64,000 bases of DNA, taken from contig CM068842.1 of assembly GCA_028554795.2 (NCBI GenBank), positions 23,718,590 to 23,782,589 of the forward strand, given 5' to 3'. How positions within the stretch are numbered: the stretch's first letter is position 1; each line of letters begins with the position of its first letter. The notes under the pieces were generated by a model that was given only the letters and a program-made list of their open reading frames with translations, had not been told where the DNA came from and ran no database searches. Origin of the DNA: Sinohyriopsis cumingii (lineage: Eukaryota > Mollusca > Bivalvia > Unionida > Unionidae). Both the position numbers and the translations under genes were made by a program. This document shows positions 1 to 13,298 of the stretch, piece by piece.

Positions 1-2450
1 TGTGCTCTATTGATCTCAAATATTTTTGTTGGATTAACGATCTAACCTGGAAGACATGATATATTTGCTTTGTTTATCTCAACTCTAGCAGCTGGGTTAA
101 CAATCTAAACACCTGGAAGACACGCAGTCTCATAGACCTTGCAAGGGTTACTAAAACAATTACAAAAATTCACACACGTTTTTTTCTTCAACTTCCGTTA
201 AACGGAGAGTAAAGCCATATATTTATTTTAACAAATAAGTTGAGAATGTCTCGCTAGTTTCCGTCCATGAGGAAAACGGTTCTAGGCGCCAAACATTGTT
301 CCAGGAGAGAGTTTGATAATGACTGTTGAGTCAGTTTTCCTGGGGTGGACAATAATTCTGACCCATTTCATAACCAGGCCACACAGGGTCTAATGTACAC
401 GTGATAATGTAGGATGAATTAGGAAATGTTTAAAATCATATTGAAACACACTCACACACACACACACACACACACACACGCGCGTGTGCGCGCCCATATG
501 TCTTGCAGTAGTTTTTGGTAACCCATACGTGATGGTAGGTTTTCTAAGATTTCCTTTTTCTCTTTAAAGACCTAGTGACATCAGTAGTTACTTCATTTAG
601 AGCAATTTAAAAGGCTGAGAGAACTAGATCCACATTTTTCCAGATACAGTGCGATAGTTCATAACCAATCTTACGTACGTCCATCGGTCCCTCACTGTTT
701 CATATAAGCTTTAATCCATCTAAACTGACTGAGGTGAGTCATATTTTGGTATGTGTTTGGAGGATATGAAGATACACCCCCAGGAAAGGTGATGGTGGTC
801 TTCTAGAGTCACATTTTCATGCGAAATGTAGACCCGTCCTTTTAACCTAAACTTCATTTAAAGCGACTGAAGGAGATCGATCATAATTTATATGTTTTAA
901 GTGCACGTGTAAATATAACAATGAAAGTTTTCGAATCGTGAACGTCACTAGGGTTTGGGGGATGGGGTGGCTAGAATTGGTATGTAAAAAAAAAACATTG
1001 TAAAACTGTTCGGATATTTGTGATGGCTTCCATTGCAGGACTAATTGATTTTTATTTTTTTTCAATTTCATACAGTAAATTATTTTAGGAAAGAATACCA
1101 TTCGACCACAGCGTTTAATTCATAATTTCCAGGTACACTCACCGGAAGATACAGTTCTGGCGATATTGTATCTCTGAATAGTGCATTTCATTACATTTTT
1201 TATATTTGTTATCACTCAGATATCACGCACGTGTTTCACTTGCATCATTTACAAAGTGTCTCCCACAGAGGCCAAGTAATTTATCATTCAAGTCAATACG
1301 TTAGGGCAAACGCATGTATTACTGTAGCTTGATATAACCGTTCTGTGAGTATAGAAACAGACAATGTGGACGTTATCCATGCAAATGCCTTTATTTACGA
1401 AAATACGTTCATCAGATAGAAGTAAAAAAATATACAATTCTTTTCCACATAATTGAAATTACCAACTTGAAAAACCATAATTCATTTTATGTTAAGCTGC
1501 AGTTGTTGTCCACATAACACAGTTTTATAGGTCCTTACGGTAAGTTCATCACTTATAATCCCAAACTTTCAAATTATTTAAGGCCAAGAATGAACTTGTT
1601 AAGAACCAAGTATGATCTTGTTCATCGCCTAGGCTCAGCTATAAAGAGGGACACATTTTAGCCCGAATGAGGCTGCAGTTATATCTCGTCAAGGAAAGTT
1701 GTTTATAATAAAGATCTGATTGGCTGGCTAGCCTGTGTGCCATCTAGCACAGCGAATTTCAGGTGAAGATTTTTATTTGATTGATCACTGATTAATGTCG
1801 ATCGGTTGCTTGTTTTTATTGTTTCTTTCACACATTGTTTGCGATTCGAAGAAAAGCCTCCCCCTACTTGAACAATGACAATTAATGCGTAAACCTACAC
1901 ATCGTGTGTCTCTCTTGCCCAGCTGATCAATTTAATCTTGTTAATCGTTTAATCCTCAGGAGTCATCTACTACATAATTTGGTAATTGTATCGAGATTGA
2001 TTTGGGCCGCCGCGAGTAGTTCTGAATTGGCACGTATTCGCTAATGTAACCTCAAGGAGGATTGTTTTTTTTTGCTAGCGCCCCCAGCTACACTGGTTAC
2101 TTTTGATAACAATTCCAATTTGTGTGCCCGTAATATTTAATTAGTAGATTCCCATCACGCCATGCAATGGCATCTACGACCACACACAGACGTTTGTATT
2201 TCACATGCAGCTCGGTTCTCTTGGCGATTTCATGTTGCCATTTATGTTCGATCATGTTTTTTTCATGTCGGTAACACTGAGGGACAATGATAATTGTTAT
2301 ATTACTAATGTGATCGTTAAGTATAATTGCTCGACATGCTTTCCTTGGTTACGATAACACCCACGTGTTTCTAGCCAGTTGCCCTTTTTACTTGTAAAAG
2401 TGTAATGCATCATAGAAAATATGTACTCAGATAATATTTAAATCTCAGGT
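1..2450. other. non-coding, no gene recognised
   Basis: AT-rich sequence with frequent stops in every frame. The only structure I see is a (CA)n/(CG)(TG) microsatellite at about 445-495. No splice-site-bounded coding segment, tRNA-like head or inverted terminus was recognised. Confidence 0.6.
445..495. repeat. (CA)n microsatellite
   Basis: About 14 CA dinucleotides run into a short alternating CG/TG stretch, a purine-pyrimidine alternating tract. Confidence 0.9.
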
Positions 2451-2649
2451 AAGTGTGCGTCCTGGGACACCAATTTCACTTAGAATGATTTTGATTGTGC
2501 CATTGTTTGTGTCTGAAATGATTGTACTCGTCTTCGCCCAATAACTGTTACAAGGACAAGTGTGTCCGTCTTGAATATTACTTGACTAGGTCTTTTCATC
2601 TTGTCTGAGTCAATGTTGGTTTAATAAATGTCGGTTTAGTTAAAACACG

Positions 2650-3296
2650 ACATAGTTTTAGGATAGAAGTAAACTTGTTGATGAGATGAGTTCATGTCAT
2701 GGGTTTTCTTGAAAAACATTCCTTAACTAATTACTGACTGGTTAGCTGCTAAAGTATTTGACCTTGTTGAAAAAGTAAGAGTGGTTTTGAAATGATTATT
2801 GACCACCATTTTGCTTCTGACATTTCTTCTTAGTTTTTCTTACAAGAGATGATTTACTGAAAATCAATTATTCCTAGCATAAACATCAGTCTTAAAGGAG
2901 ACGAATAGTTGTGTTCAATTCAGTTGGAGGATTTTAATTACTATATTTTAATTATTGATTGGAATTACAAGATGCTCAGACTTTAGGATTTAGTAACTAC
3001 TTTGGAAATACTGAGCATTTATGATTATATCATTGTGATACATGAAGACTATTGGCATATCATCACAATAGATTAGAATTCATTCGGAATACCACCGGAA
3101 TTCATTTCGAACACTCCATACTTTTAGACTTGTGATAGAACTTGTAAGACTATTTAGAATTTCATTCACCATGTTGTAAGTTATTTTTAAGTTTTCACTT
3201 TTGTATTCTAGGAAATACATTATTTGTTGTATTTTAGAAAGCTTGTCATTTTACACTCTTTTCTGTTACTTAGCTTATGACCATAGAGTCGTAACA
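2650..3296. repeat. LTR-like repeat, copy in block A
   Basis: The right half (about 2890-3296) matches 40980-41442 closely, including the shared end '...ctgttacttag...gagtcgtaaca'. The left border is not clear, so the start is an estimate from the length of the better-defined copy at 40782-41442. It interrupts the copy-A block at a place where copy B is uninterrupted, so it is a separate insertion. Confidence 0.5.
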
Positions 3297-3509
3297 CGTA
3301 ATATACGGGAAATATAACCGGGGGTGGAATTTTCGGTGAATTACTTCATCGTTGTAGAAACAGTCCCTGTATGATTTTTCCGCATGACTGTGTGTTTTGC
3401 GACCGAGAATTTTCACTTGCTAATTCTATGTCTACAAACTGGCTTCGAGTTGATAGTAGTACATCAAGAGTGATTCCAACTGTCTATTTCTATCTTACCT
3501 TAGCTTAGA

Positions 3510-3743
3510 TTAGAGCACCAATGCTGGGTTTGTCGATAGGTGATTATGGTAGAAACCAGGATACTGCTGATCGTTTATTAACATTGCTTTTTGATCGCAC
3601 TCGCCTTTTCTTTCGGTTATGATAAAAAAGTATGTTTGCAGTTTTCCATTTTGATCTTGGAAAACCACAATCTCGACATGGACAACAACCAGGTTGGTAA
3701 ACTCAGTTATATCCGTTTTGGTTGCAACCTTGGTCAGATCCAC
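3510..3743 (-). pseudogene. conserved frame shared by copies A and B
   Basis: A minus-strand frame of about 77 codons. The segment reading TDITEFTNLVVVHVEIVVFQ lines up with TNLTELSIWVVVSVYLYEFL at about 36620-36720, and 'QDQNGKLQT' lines up with 'QDQTAKLET'. Protein-level similarity with diverged DNA indicates that both descend from a translated gene. No family is recognised. The listed start is a GTG, so the frame is only an internal remnant. Confidence 0.5.
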
Positions 3744-4175
3744 ACCTAGAACGGTTAAGCGTCCGTAAATGTTTTTAGACTTTCGCTATACTTTGAAGTA
3801 TAGTTTCTCAGTGCATTTTACACTGTGCGAGTTATCAACATGTTCTTTAGTAAAAACATCTTAAAAGACACTAAAAATAATGTTGTTCTCACTTGAGATA
3901 GAAGTCAAAATGATATTTGATCAATTAATTCTTTATTTGTCCTCTTAAAAAATTATTTGTTAATAATCCAAGTGCCATTGATTTATCATCTTTGATTTCA
4001 TCGTTTTGTTCTGTGCACTGCAAATGTATATACGCGTACCCTGTTGTTATTTTTTTCTCCATAGGCACGAGGGACGATCTATGGGTGTAGGTTTGGATGG
4101 AAATAGATCGCGACTATTCCCTAGAAAGGGCAGCAAATGTTTCCTTTGATATAACATGTTTCACATGATTTGCAT

Positions 4176-4454
4176 TCAAATTGCACTGGCTCCAGAAATA
4201 GCGTCGATTACAGTTTTGTTGTTGTTACTGGGCGTGTCACTTTTATCACTTGAAAAATGGCTCCACCGAGAGTGATTCGTTTTTAGAACAGAAAAGTCAG
4301 CAAAACCTGAGTTTAAATGTAAGTGGGAAAAATTCCATAAAGCTGTCAGTTTCACGTTTGGATTGTTGATTCGTTTAATGTACTTCGGCTTCTCTATCTG
4401 ATATGCACCCAATCTCTTCATCAGCCTTGGCCCTGTGAATAAATACGGACTCAT
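4176..4454 (-). pseudogene. possible coding remnant, block A
   Basis: An open frame of 92 codons begins with an ATG (MSPYLFTGPRLMKRLGAYQI). It has a mixed hydrophobic and basic composition and ends in Ser/Asn-rich sequence. It lies just upstream, on the minus strand, of the copy-A remnant and could be another part of the same decayed element. No domain is recognised; a chance frame is possible. Confidence 0.3.
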
Positions 4455-6989
4455 GTTCGGGCCAATAGTTTAATAACTTCGCTGAGACACCCCTCCCCAT
4501 GAGCGCCCGCAAGATATTTTGCCCTGTGGAGGGGATGGGGTGTCAGTCATTCACGGCCGGGAGAGTTAGTTGCGTAGTTCCGTGCGTAAGCAGTCTGAAA
4601 CGAAAGCTAATATTTACTAAGCGTTCTGAACAGAATCTTGTGACGTATTTTCAGCTTCATTTGCATGATTAAACTTGTAATTTATATGCCTATTCCTATG
4701 CTGCGGGCGCTCATGCCACTCCCACCACCAAACGATAATCAAATAAATAAAACGCCATTAAACGACTGAATGTAGGTAATGAAACGACAAAAGCTATATT
4801 TAGTTTATCACATCATCTTATCACAGCGCCATCTCAGTCACTCCATTGCAGTTTTGGGCGTGTCGATGGAGTGAAGGAGAAATTGTCCCTAACAGGATTC
4901 CGTAAACTGAAAGGATAAGCAGCCTACATTTGTAAGGCACTTATCTTGACAAACTTTCCTGATGGGGGTTGTTCAACTACCGTAAATCTGCAAGTTCTAG
5001 TAGTCATATTAAATAAAAAGTAAAATATATATTTTAAACAATTAAACGCTATATGTTTGTGTGGTTTATTTTTTTGCTAACGAAGCAATGCGTAATATAT
5101 TGCATTTAATGTTGCTGATCTTAATTTGAAAAAAAATACCAAAGATAAAATGACGAACTAAAAGAATTAACTTAAAAATAAACTTTTAAAACTGAAATTT
5201 CACAGCAAGTAATTTTCAATACATTACGGCTTGTAGAGGCTGCTCATTCGTGGACCTGAATAGAGACACAAAAGATATTATGATACATCCGGAATACTTG
5301 GGTGCATTCAGAAAAACCGGTAATGTTCCGGATGTGCTTGACATAGCGTACATTTGTATAAAAGATTAGGTACAGGTTCCATATACTTTCCTCATTTTAA
5401 TTTATGCCAACATTATAATATATGAGACACCGTCGCTGCTTTTCCTATAAAATGAAAGATAAAAATATTGACCAAACTTAAACACAGATCTAAATTTTTT
5501 ATTTGTTTGACCTTAAAAATAATTGAAGAAAGCACATGCTGAATATCAGGTTGTTTGGAATTGATTTTAATTCACAAAGTCTGAAATAACATGTACAAAT
5601 TTCAAATACGGTTAAAGTTAGTGTTGGAAAGGCGGGATGGGGGAATCAACCGGATGTAGGACCACAGTGCTAATTTCTTGTGTCTGGTTAATCATTTCCT
5701 ATTAATAGTTTTCTAACAAACAAATTTGACTGATCCGTTGAACATAATTCGAAAGACCGAATTAGGCGTAGATTTTTCATCAAGATGAAAGAAATCAGGT
5801 GGAAAATCACTCGAGAGACAACTACCAATCTTTACATATAATTGCCGGGGAAACTGAGTACGATGCCTTATAGATCCTTCAAAGTATTGTTAACATCTCC
5901 TTTGTTCAGGGATCAATATATGTAAACGAACTGACATCGAAACAAAGAAAAAGAAGAAAAGAACTCTAGCAAACATGTCTAGCCTTAAAGTCTTAATAAA
6001 AAACGCAGTATATAAACTCGATTGATGAGGTATTCGTATCCATCCATCTATCCAACTGCAACGAAGTTGTTAAGCGGCAGACTGAAAGCAAAATCTTCGG
6101 TGTTTATTCTGGACCCATACTTGACCTGAGTGCAATTAAGGACAGAGTACCGGACCATTTTCTACGCCATGTTCTTTGAAGTAAAGCCATAAAATAAATG
6201 ATTCTGTCAAACAGTCTTGTTCTGGAAGCTTGAATGTGGCTTGGGGTCTGGTTACGCATCTGCATGATTTCGTACTATCCTGACTCAAGAGTTTTTAGTC
6301 TGCATTTCGAATGATGGAGTTTAATATAACAGACTCATCTACAGCCGGGAAAGATAATGTGGTTTTGAATTTGTCGATTCTCAGTTTTACTTTGGAAAAG
6401 AACGGGGGAACCAATTCAGATTTTTCTATGGAGAAAGCATTAACGGTTGGGTCGAATTTCAAGTACACGATCTTTTACTGCGACATTGTGTATATGATTG
6501 CACACACACACACACACACACACAACAATTTATATTGTTTCACAGGGTTTTGTCTGAAGGGTTTTGTTTGAATTTACTTTCATGTAACAATTGTCAGGGT
6601 CGGTCCATGTTTCCTCTACTTCTACATGATATCATGTAGTTTCTACTATAGCACCCATAGAGATTATCATGTTTCTTGAGTTTACAGCAATTCATCACGA
6701 ATAATGTGCCACACCCTGTCGTTTATAATGTATATTTGCATTACAGAGAGAGGTCTGCAAATATTCTGCGACCTGCACGTATCTGACTTTTCCGGTTCGG
6801 CGCTGGATCTAGGTTGTTTACGCCAATTAGGCTCTGCCCTTTCACTGTATGTAGCCCAGATGTTTTGTACCAGCGCATGCTTGTGTTTAACTTTGATAAA
6901 AGTGACACATTCAAGGACAAAATAATTAAAACTTTTGAATTTAAAACTCGTAATTAGTCTGGGTCCTTTTAAAAACCATATAAATCCGG

Positions 6990-7055
<66 letters not shown>

Positions 7056-8176
7056 GTCCGCACCCAAACATGAGGAGGGACTTCTATTTTTTTGCTATTC
7101 CTATAAAACATATCCCTTTCCGTAGGAATTTTCATCATCAAATATCCCACCAACTTTTGGCGGCTGTTGGACCCATATGATGATAAATATAGATACTTAA
7201 ATATACTAAATACAATTTCAGCAACAAATATGAGCGAGCTAAGCAGATGGTGAAGCTTGTTAATGACGTAAGATAAATTATCAGTTGAGAGAGAGCTTTA
7301 AAACTTCAGTTGAATTCAGTATTATATTTATTCTTTATATGTTGTGTGTGTGTGTGTTCTATGTACCTTTTGAATCACGTTTTTCACATTTTTCGCACAT
7401 GAGCAATACCATTTTGAACTAGAGAACCAGTCTAGAAATCACTTAATACAGTGACACCACCTACAGACAGGTGGGAGTAATGGGTGAATTCCATTAACTA
7501 AAAATTCCATTAAATAAAATTAAAGACTTAAAAGTAATCAATTACATTAATTCTGCTGGCTCATACCCTTTCTGACCATTCTGCGCAGGAATACAGCACC
7601 ATTTCAGATGTCATAGCGACCCAAATTGCAAATAAATCCCCTTCTCCTTGGCGAGCTAATATGAGATTGGTTTTAGTTTGATGTTTTACTCTGAGGCAAT
7701 TGGAGTAAATTTCCTTAACGCGGAATACATCACTATCTGCGATATGGGCTGATCTGATATCGAACATTCATCCTTATCGATCGGAAGTCCGGCTAGTCTG
7801 GTTCCATGCCTCGTTAGTTTGATAAATCAACCTCACAAAGCTGTGTTGATACTGATGGACGATGTTGTGGGTAAGATGTCACTTGTTCATTAAAACACAT
7901 GCAAATCATTCCGGAACAAACCCGCGTACACTTTATTCACATACCGCTAACTGGTAACAGCCATATCAAGCGCGAAATTCAAAATGGCCACAGGACAGAT
8001 GGTTGTGCTATTCTGTTACAAGTCACCAAACATATAATTTGCTCAGGAAATATAATCTACATGTCACCAAAAGAATCCTTCAGCCGACTGGAGCTGCACA
8101 CCTGAAATTCAATATCATCACGGGTGAAGGGCTGATTTATTGGCCTACTGCTTCGTATGCTCCTTGCGTTACATTT
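4455..8176. other. non-coding, no gene recognised
   Basis: This stretch holds a (CA)n tract at 6501-6523 and a (TA)n tract at 6990-7049. A minus-strand frame of 68 codons at 7561-7767 is unexplained and too short to support. Nothing else was recognised. Confidence 0.55.
6990..7049. repeat. (TA)n microsatellite
   Basis: About 30 uninterrupted TA dinucleotides. The open frames through it (alternating Tyr-Ile) are artefacts of the repeat. Confidence 0.95.
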
Positions 8177-10678
8177 CGCTATATCAGTGCTGTCCAACCT
8201 GCGGCCCGCGGGCTGATTTTAAATGGCCCGCCAGAGCTCGAGCATTTGTTTATGCATTTATGAAAAAAAAAAAGTAAATGGCCTACTTTCATAGTATATC
8301 TTCTTAACCAGGTAATCACGTGAGCTGTGATCAACAAAATCAAACAGCGTATTACAGCTAACGCCATCTATCAAATGATAATGACAAATAACCAGTCAGT
8401 TAGTATATTAATACATCCTGTCATGCAGAAGACGCGAGTCGTGAGTAATTAAAATAAACACATCCTGCCAAAATTAATCAAACCGGAAACGGATATCTAG
8501 AACACGCTAGCGTGTCATTTTTTGTAAATAGTAATAGCTACAACCATTCTTAAATATATTTATTTCTAAACATCTTAGTTCGAGCGCAGCAAAAATTTGA
8601 AGCGTTACGGAAGAGAACCGTACATTTAATAAGTTATGGGAAGTGGAATTTGTATTCATATTGTCAAATGATAAGCCGGTGTGTCTGATATGTCAGAATT
8701 CTATCTCTGTTTTGAAGAAGAAGAAGAAAAAGAAAAAAAAACAATCTACAGAGGCACTACAAGTTCATGCATAAAGATTTTGATAATCATTATCCAATTG
8801 GTACGATTGTAAGAGAAGACAAAGTTGCTTCCCTAAAGAAGAATCTTAATGGCCAGCAAAGTGTTTTTCGTCGACTGTTGAGCTCAAAATGACTGTGCTA
8901 CTGAGGCATCTATAGAGATAAGCTGGGTGTTAGCTAAAAAAACAGAGACCGTATTCAGATGGCGAAACTGTAAAACTATGTTTCCAAGAAAGTGCAGATT
9001 CTTTATTTGCTGAGTTTACGAACAAAAATGAGATCAAGAAACAGATATCAAATCTTCAGCTGTCTCACCAGACGGTAGCACGACGTGTTGATATTATATC
9101 ACGTGATATATTTGAGCAGCAGTTGTTTTTTTTATCTGAGGGATGCAACTGGTTTCAGTCTAGCATTAGGTGTGTCATGTGATGTCACTGATACAGAACA
9201 ACTTATACTTTGGGTTAGATTTGACATGGAACATACATTTAAAGAAGAATTGCTAGCACTGGTTCCATTGCAAAATACAACAAGAGGCGAGGATATATAC
9301 AAGGCATTGAAGGAGTGTTTATTAAGAAATGGCATTGATATGAAAAAGCTCGTATCGGTTACCCAGGCGATGGTGGGACGGAGAGTATGCCTTATCGGAT
9401 TGCTGATGGCAGATTACGATTTCCCAGGTTTCCAAGCTTATCATTGTATCATTCACCAGCAAGCCCTTTGTTCAAAACTGAAAGATGATGCGCTCCAAAA
9501 TGTAATGGATATTATTGTTACAGTTGTAAACTTTATACGATCAGCTCCTTTAAATCACCGGCAGTTTAAAACATTGTTAGAAGAGTATTAAAGCAGTTAT
9601 GGTGATTTTGTTCTTCATACTGATGTTCGTTGGCTGAGCAAAGGAAGGGTACTGGCAAGATTCTGGGATCTAAATGAAGAAATCAAACTCTTCTTCACGG
9701 GGAAATCCAAGGAAGAATTGTTAAATTATCTGGAGACACCAGTGTTCATTGTTATGCTACTATTTCTTAATGACATCATAGACCACCTGAATAAATTAAA
9801 TTTGAAATGGTAAGGGCAGTATCAAATATTGCTAACTCTGATGAAGGAAATTAGTTCTTGAAACAAAGCTGGGTTATTCATCAGTCAATTGAATCAATCA
9901 AATTTTTTACACACTTTCCTGCACTTTCCAAGACAACACAAGAATTTCCAGACCTAGTCAAAAGTGAGCAGTTCAAAACATCATTAGAAAAGTTACAATT
10001 GGATTTCTCTGCTCGTTTCAAAGACATTCGCAGTCAGACTCCCCTGCTACGTTTTGTTGAAAATCCATTCACATGTGATATTTCTATTGTAGCAACAAAG
10101 AAGCAGTTATTGGGAGGAGATGAATGTACAGTGCAGCTTGAAATAATTGAAATGCAACAGAATATGGCTCTTCATGACAAACACTAGGATACGCCGCCAA
10201 CTGAGTTCAGGATGACATGTGTTTCGTCTGATGAATTTCCACGCATATCGAAATGTTGAAAAAAGATATTTACAATGCTTGGAAGTACCTACGTCTGTGA
10301 AGCTGGATTTCTGCAATAACCAGTATCAAGTAAAAAAAAGCACACAAAACCCAATCTCTTTGACTGACGAACATTTAGAAAATCTAATGAGGGCAGCAGT
10401 TACTGAATATCAACCGCAAATAAATAAAATTGCTTGTACAATTCTAAGCTAAATGTCTCACTACAAACGTGCTTGAACTTGTATTGATATACGTTTGTGC
10501 GCGGAACTATTACAAAGCATACATACATTATTACTTAATAAATTTTAATAAAGATAAACCATTGTGAATATTTTTTTTATAGTCGTTGCTTTTAAGTTTT
10601 CTGCTGCGGCCCTCGGCTTCAAGAAAACAATTTCAGTGGCCCATGGTGTCAAAAAGGTTGGACAGCACTGCGCTATAT
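8177..10678. mobile_element. hAT DNA transposon with TIRs and 8-bp TSD
   Basis: The element runs from 8185 to 10670. The left end reads CAGTGCTGTCCAACCT and the right end AGGTTGGACAGCACTG, a perfect 16-bp terminal inverted repeat. It is flanked by the identical 8-bp duplication cgctatat (8177-8184 and 10671-10678). TIRs starting with CA and an 8-bp duplication are hallmarks of the hAT superfamily. The 2486-bp interior holds a + strand transposase remnant. The two perfect ends contrast with the heavily broken coding region. Confidence 0.95.
8590..10452 (+). pseudogene. hAT transposase, broken (GTF2IRD2/ZBED-like type)
   Basis: This would cut and paste the surrounding hAT element. The N-terminal part (about 8600-8790) has a BED-finger-like C-x2-C...H-x4-H pattern (CLIC...HYKFMH). 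The catalytic region runs in one frame at about 9133-9591, continuing after a TAA to about 9810. It carries the family motifs YHCIIHQQALC (about 9436-9470) and DVRWLSKGRVL (about 9622-9655). The C-terminal dimerisation region has GSTYVCEAGF (10281-10310) and then SLTDEHLENLMRAA after a frame change. Several stops and at least three frame changes rule out an active protein. Assignment to hAT is firm; the closest subfamily (the one domesticated as GTF2IRD2 in vertebrates) is from recall of motif wording. Confidence 0.85.
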
Positions 10679-11249
10679 GAATAGAGGAGTGCAACGCAGG
10701 GAGCATACGAAGGAGGGACTAAGACTCAAGTCCGGCACATTAATCACCAAGTCAACGCATATCATAAAATACGCACTTGAGAACTGGCAGTGTCGAAACT
10801 GTCTAAGCAAAGAAACCGAATACAAATCCAAAATTTTAGATTAGGTATCGTAAAATATGGAGGTGGGATTACCGCCATAATTAATGCGTGGATTTTCTAA
10901 TCTTCCTTGATGCATTATTGTAAATGGCTGCTTGCAAGTGCTACTTTCATAATTCTAGTCAAGATTTGTATATTCTTCATTGATGCAAACTGTAAATGGC
11001 TGCTTGCAAGTGCTTAGATCTACCTTCCTTCTGCGTCATTGTATCTTGCAGTTTGCCAGTTAATGAATTGATTAGGTAGTTTATCGTATGGCAAACGCTA
11101 TGTCAGTTATCACAAGTTTTTGTTATATTCTGTTGATCAACTTGCCATATTACAATTACATCATTCCAACTGAGGTTTCCATACAGATTTGGCCTTAAAA
11201 CAATATAAATGCAAAGATTTATCAGTATCGTCGTTGTTGTCCAACTCGT

Positions 11250-11312
11250 GTTGCCATCTGTTGTCATAATGGCATACTAGAAATTAGCATGGCATTATGA
11301 CAACAGACGGCG
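11250..11312. repeat. short hairpin-forming inverted repeat
   Basis: GCCATCTGTTGTCATAATGG at about 11252 and its near reverse complement at about 11290-11312 are separated by about 15 bases. A related copy lies at 13796-13826, at the inner end of the right arm of the long-TIR element. Confidence 0.7.
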
Positions 11313-13256
11313 CTCTGTATTTCTAAAGTCTTTCCTTCACAGAAATAATTAATGCTCCCCACGGATCTTTACGGCATTCATTTGGTGTCGATGAACATTG
11401 TACTTCTTGCAGTTGCTTTTTTTGAGGTGTCCGTTAGCAACGAAGTTTTAATAGTTCTCTAAAACCATGTGCATTCTCGAAGATCTAAGTGATTTATAGC
11501 ACCTTACGAAATCAAAAACACATAATATTACAGCAGTGTGGTCCACCTTCTTCAACCCCAGTTTAGACGCAATTAAGTATTTACTTTCACCGTTTAAGAA
11601 ATCTACTTCTTATTGATATATCTCATTACATTTGGAAACATTAGTTATTTTAGCAAAGTAAGCATCAGAAACGACAATGATATATTCCCTCGTAACTCTT
11701 CTTAACGAGCTTTCATCAGACGACCCCGAGTTGTACGGACCGTATTGTACGTCACCCATTTTGACGTACCTCACATCCATCCTTTCCAGTGATACTATCG
11801 TACATAAGCTCAGGCCAAAATAATATACTTCATAGCAACATCAATAGCACATTTAAAAAAAGTTCATAGGTAAAATGACATTAAAAAGAAATTAAGAATT
11901 CCGAATGATTTTCTTATTCTTGTCATAATCTTCATTTTAGAAAATATTTTGTCGCAAAACCAAAATAATCAAATTGTGGAAAATCATGTTGGTATCGTGA
12001 TAACACTGTTTACTTGCGATTAGAAGTATCAGATTTAGTGTACGATTATTTTTCAATACTTAATTTACATTGTTAATTTACAGAACCTCAACCTTAAATC
12101 TTTGAATGTATTTATATAAAAAACAGCCTTAAAACCGGTTTGCATCCTTTAAAACTTGTGTCTCTAAAACTGGAAATAATTAGAGACAAAATGCATTATG
12201 TTACAGGAGATTTTACTTTTATTTATTGTAATTCTTACCATTATCAAACCAATTAAAAATAATAAATTGGTTCAAGAATTTTAAAAATATAAATATGGCA
12301 CCCTAAGGTTCTAATTAATTAGCTGCTCTTCGTCACATTAAATTATAAAAAATTTAAAGAATTTTTTAAATAAGAATGTAGTGACGCATGATTCCGACTT
12401 ATTAAGTGTGGTACTTTTTGCAATATAAAAGTAGTTTAGTAAATTATCTGTGATAAAACAGAGAGGGAGAGAGCGCACCAAAACTAGATTCCGAATTTCC
12501 TGTCTATACGACTTAGGAACAAAATTTTATTGCTCACTGGCCACTCATCAACAGCAGGTACATCAGGTGGTCTCCAAAAAGTAACAAACTGGTACTTGTT
12601 TCGCTTCAAGACAAGACACTCAAGATATTTGTTCCTACCTGAATGGTAATTTTTGTTTTAGACCAATTCATCTAACAATATTGTTTTTATGAATGTTGGT
12701 TTACACTAAATATTTATTTTCTCTAATATTTCCTATGAAAAGTTAAACACTGTATATAGTTTTTATTTATTTATTTTGCTTTATTGCATAGTTGTTTTGT
12801 GCTGATATTTTTTGTGTCACGACAGTTATAACTTATATTTTAAACAGGATAAAATAATGATAAAATGACAGACAAATGAAGATGTTTATGCGGGGGGGGG
12901 GGGGACCAATGGATGCTACAACAGCCTCAGCTGAGTAGCCTTAAAAGCTGTTAAAGTGTTTAAAACAGTGTGTGTGTATGTGTGTGTTACTCTTCTAACA
13001 GAAAAAAAATGACATCTGTAGAAGATACATGTAAAAAATTGTATTAATCTTTTTAACTACTACATTAATTTCGTATCCAAATGTATCAAGCAAGTTTGGT
13101 ACTGTATTGTAGCAGTAATAATAAAAACAAATTGAGCTGGTTACCAATATTTACCTTATATATATATAATTAAACTGCCACTGTAAACTACAGATTAACA
13201 GTAAAATTTAATCTCATAGGGATGAGAGAATAAACAGAATTTTCATCTCTGTGATG

Positions 13257-13260
<4 letters not shown>

Positions 13261-13293
<33 letters not shown>
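13261..13293. repeat. (CT)n microsatellite
   Basis: About 16 CT dinucleotides inside the long-TIR element. Confidence 0.95.

Positions 13294-13298
<5 letters not shown>

Larger units (their letters stand above)
2460..4454 (-). pseudogene. decayed partial copy of the 35-43 kb viral-like block (copy A)
   Basis: Several stretches match the block at 35.7-36.8 kb (copy B) in the same orientation. About 2485-2590 resembles 35690-35760 (shared wording around 'gcccaa..ctgttac..ggacaag'). 3340-3500 resembles 35860-35990 (shared 'tacttcatcgttgtagaaaca' core and 'gtgattccaact'). The minus-strand frame at 3510-3743 resembles 36560-36720. The frame at 4176-4454 also looks coding but I could not align it. 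A ~650-bp LTR-like repeat (ending at 3296) interrupts copy A. There is no intact gene. The identity of the parent element is discussed under copy B. The homology was seen by eye; no alignment score was calculated. Confidence 0.55.

Noticed and set aside
7561-7767. 68-codon minus-strand frame with protein-like composition
   Set aside because: No start context, homology or neighbouring coding segment; chance cannot be excluded.
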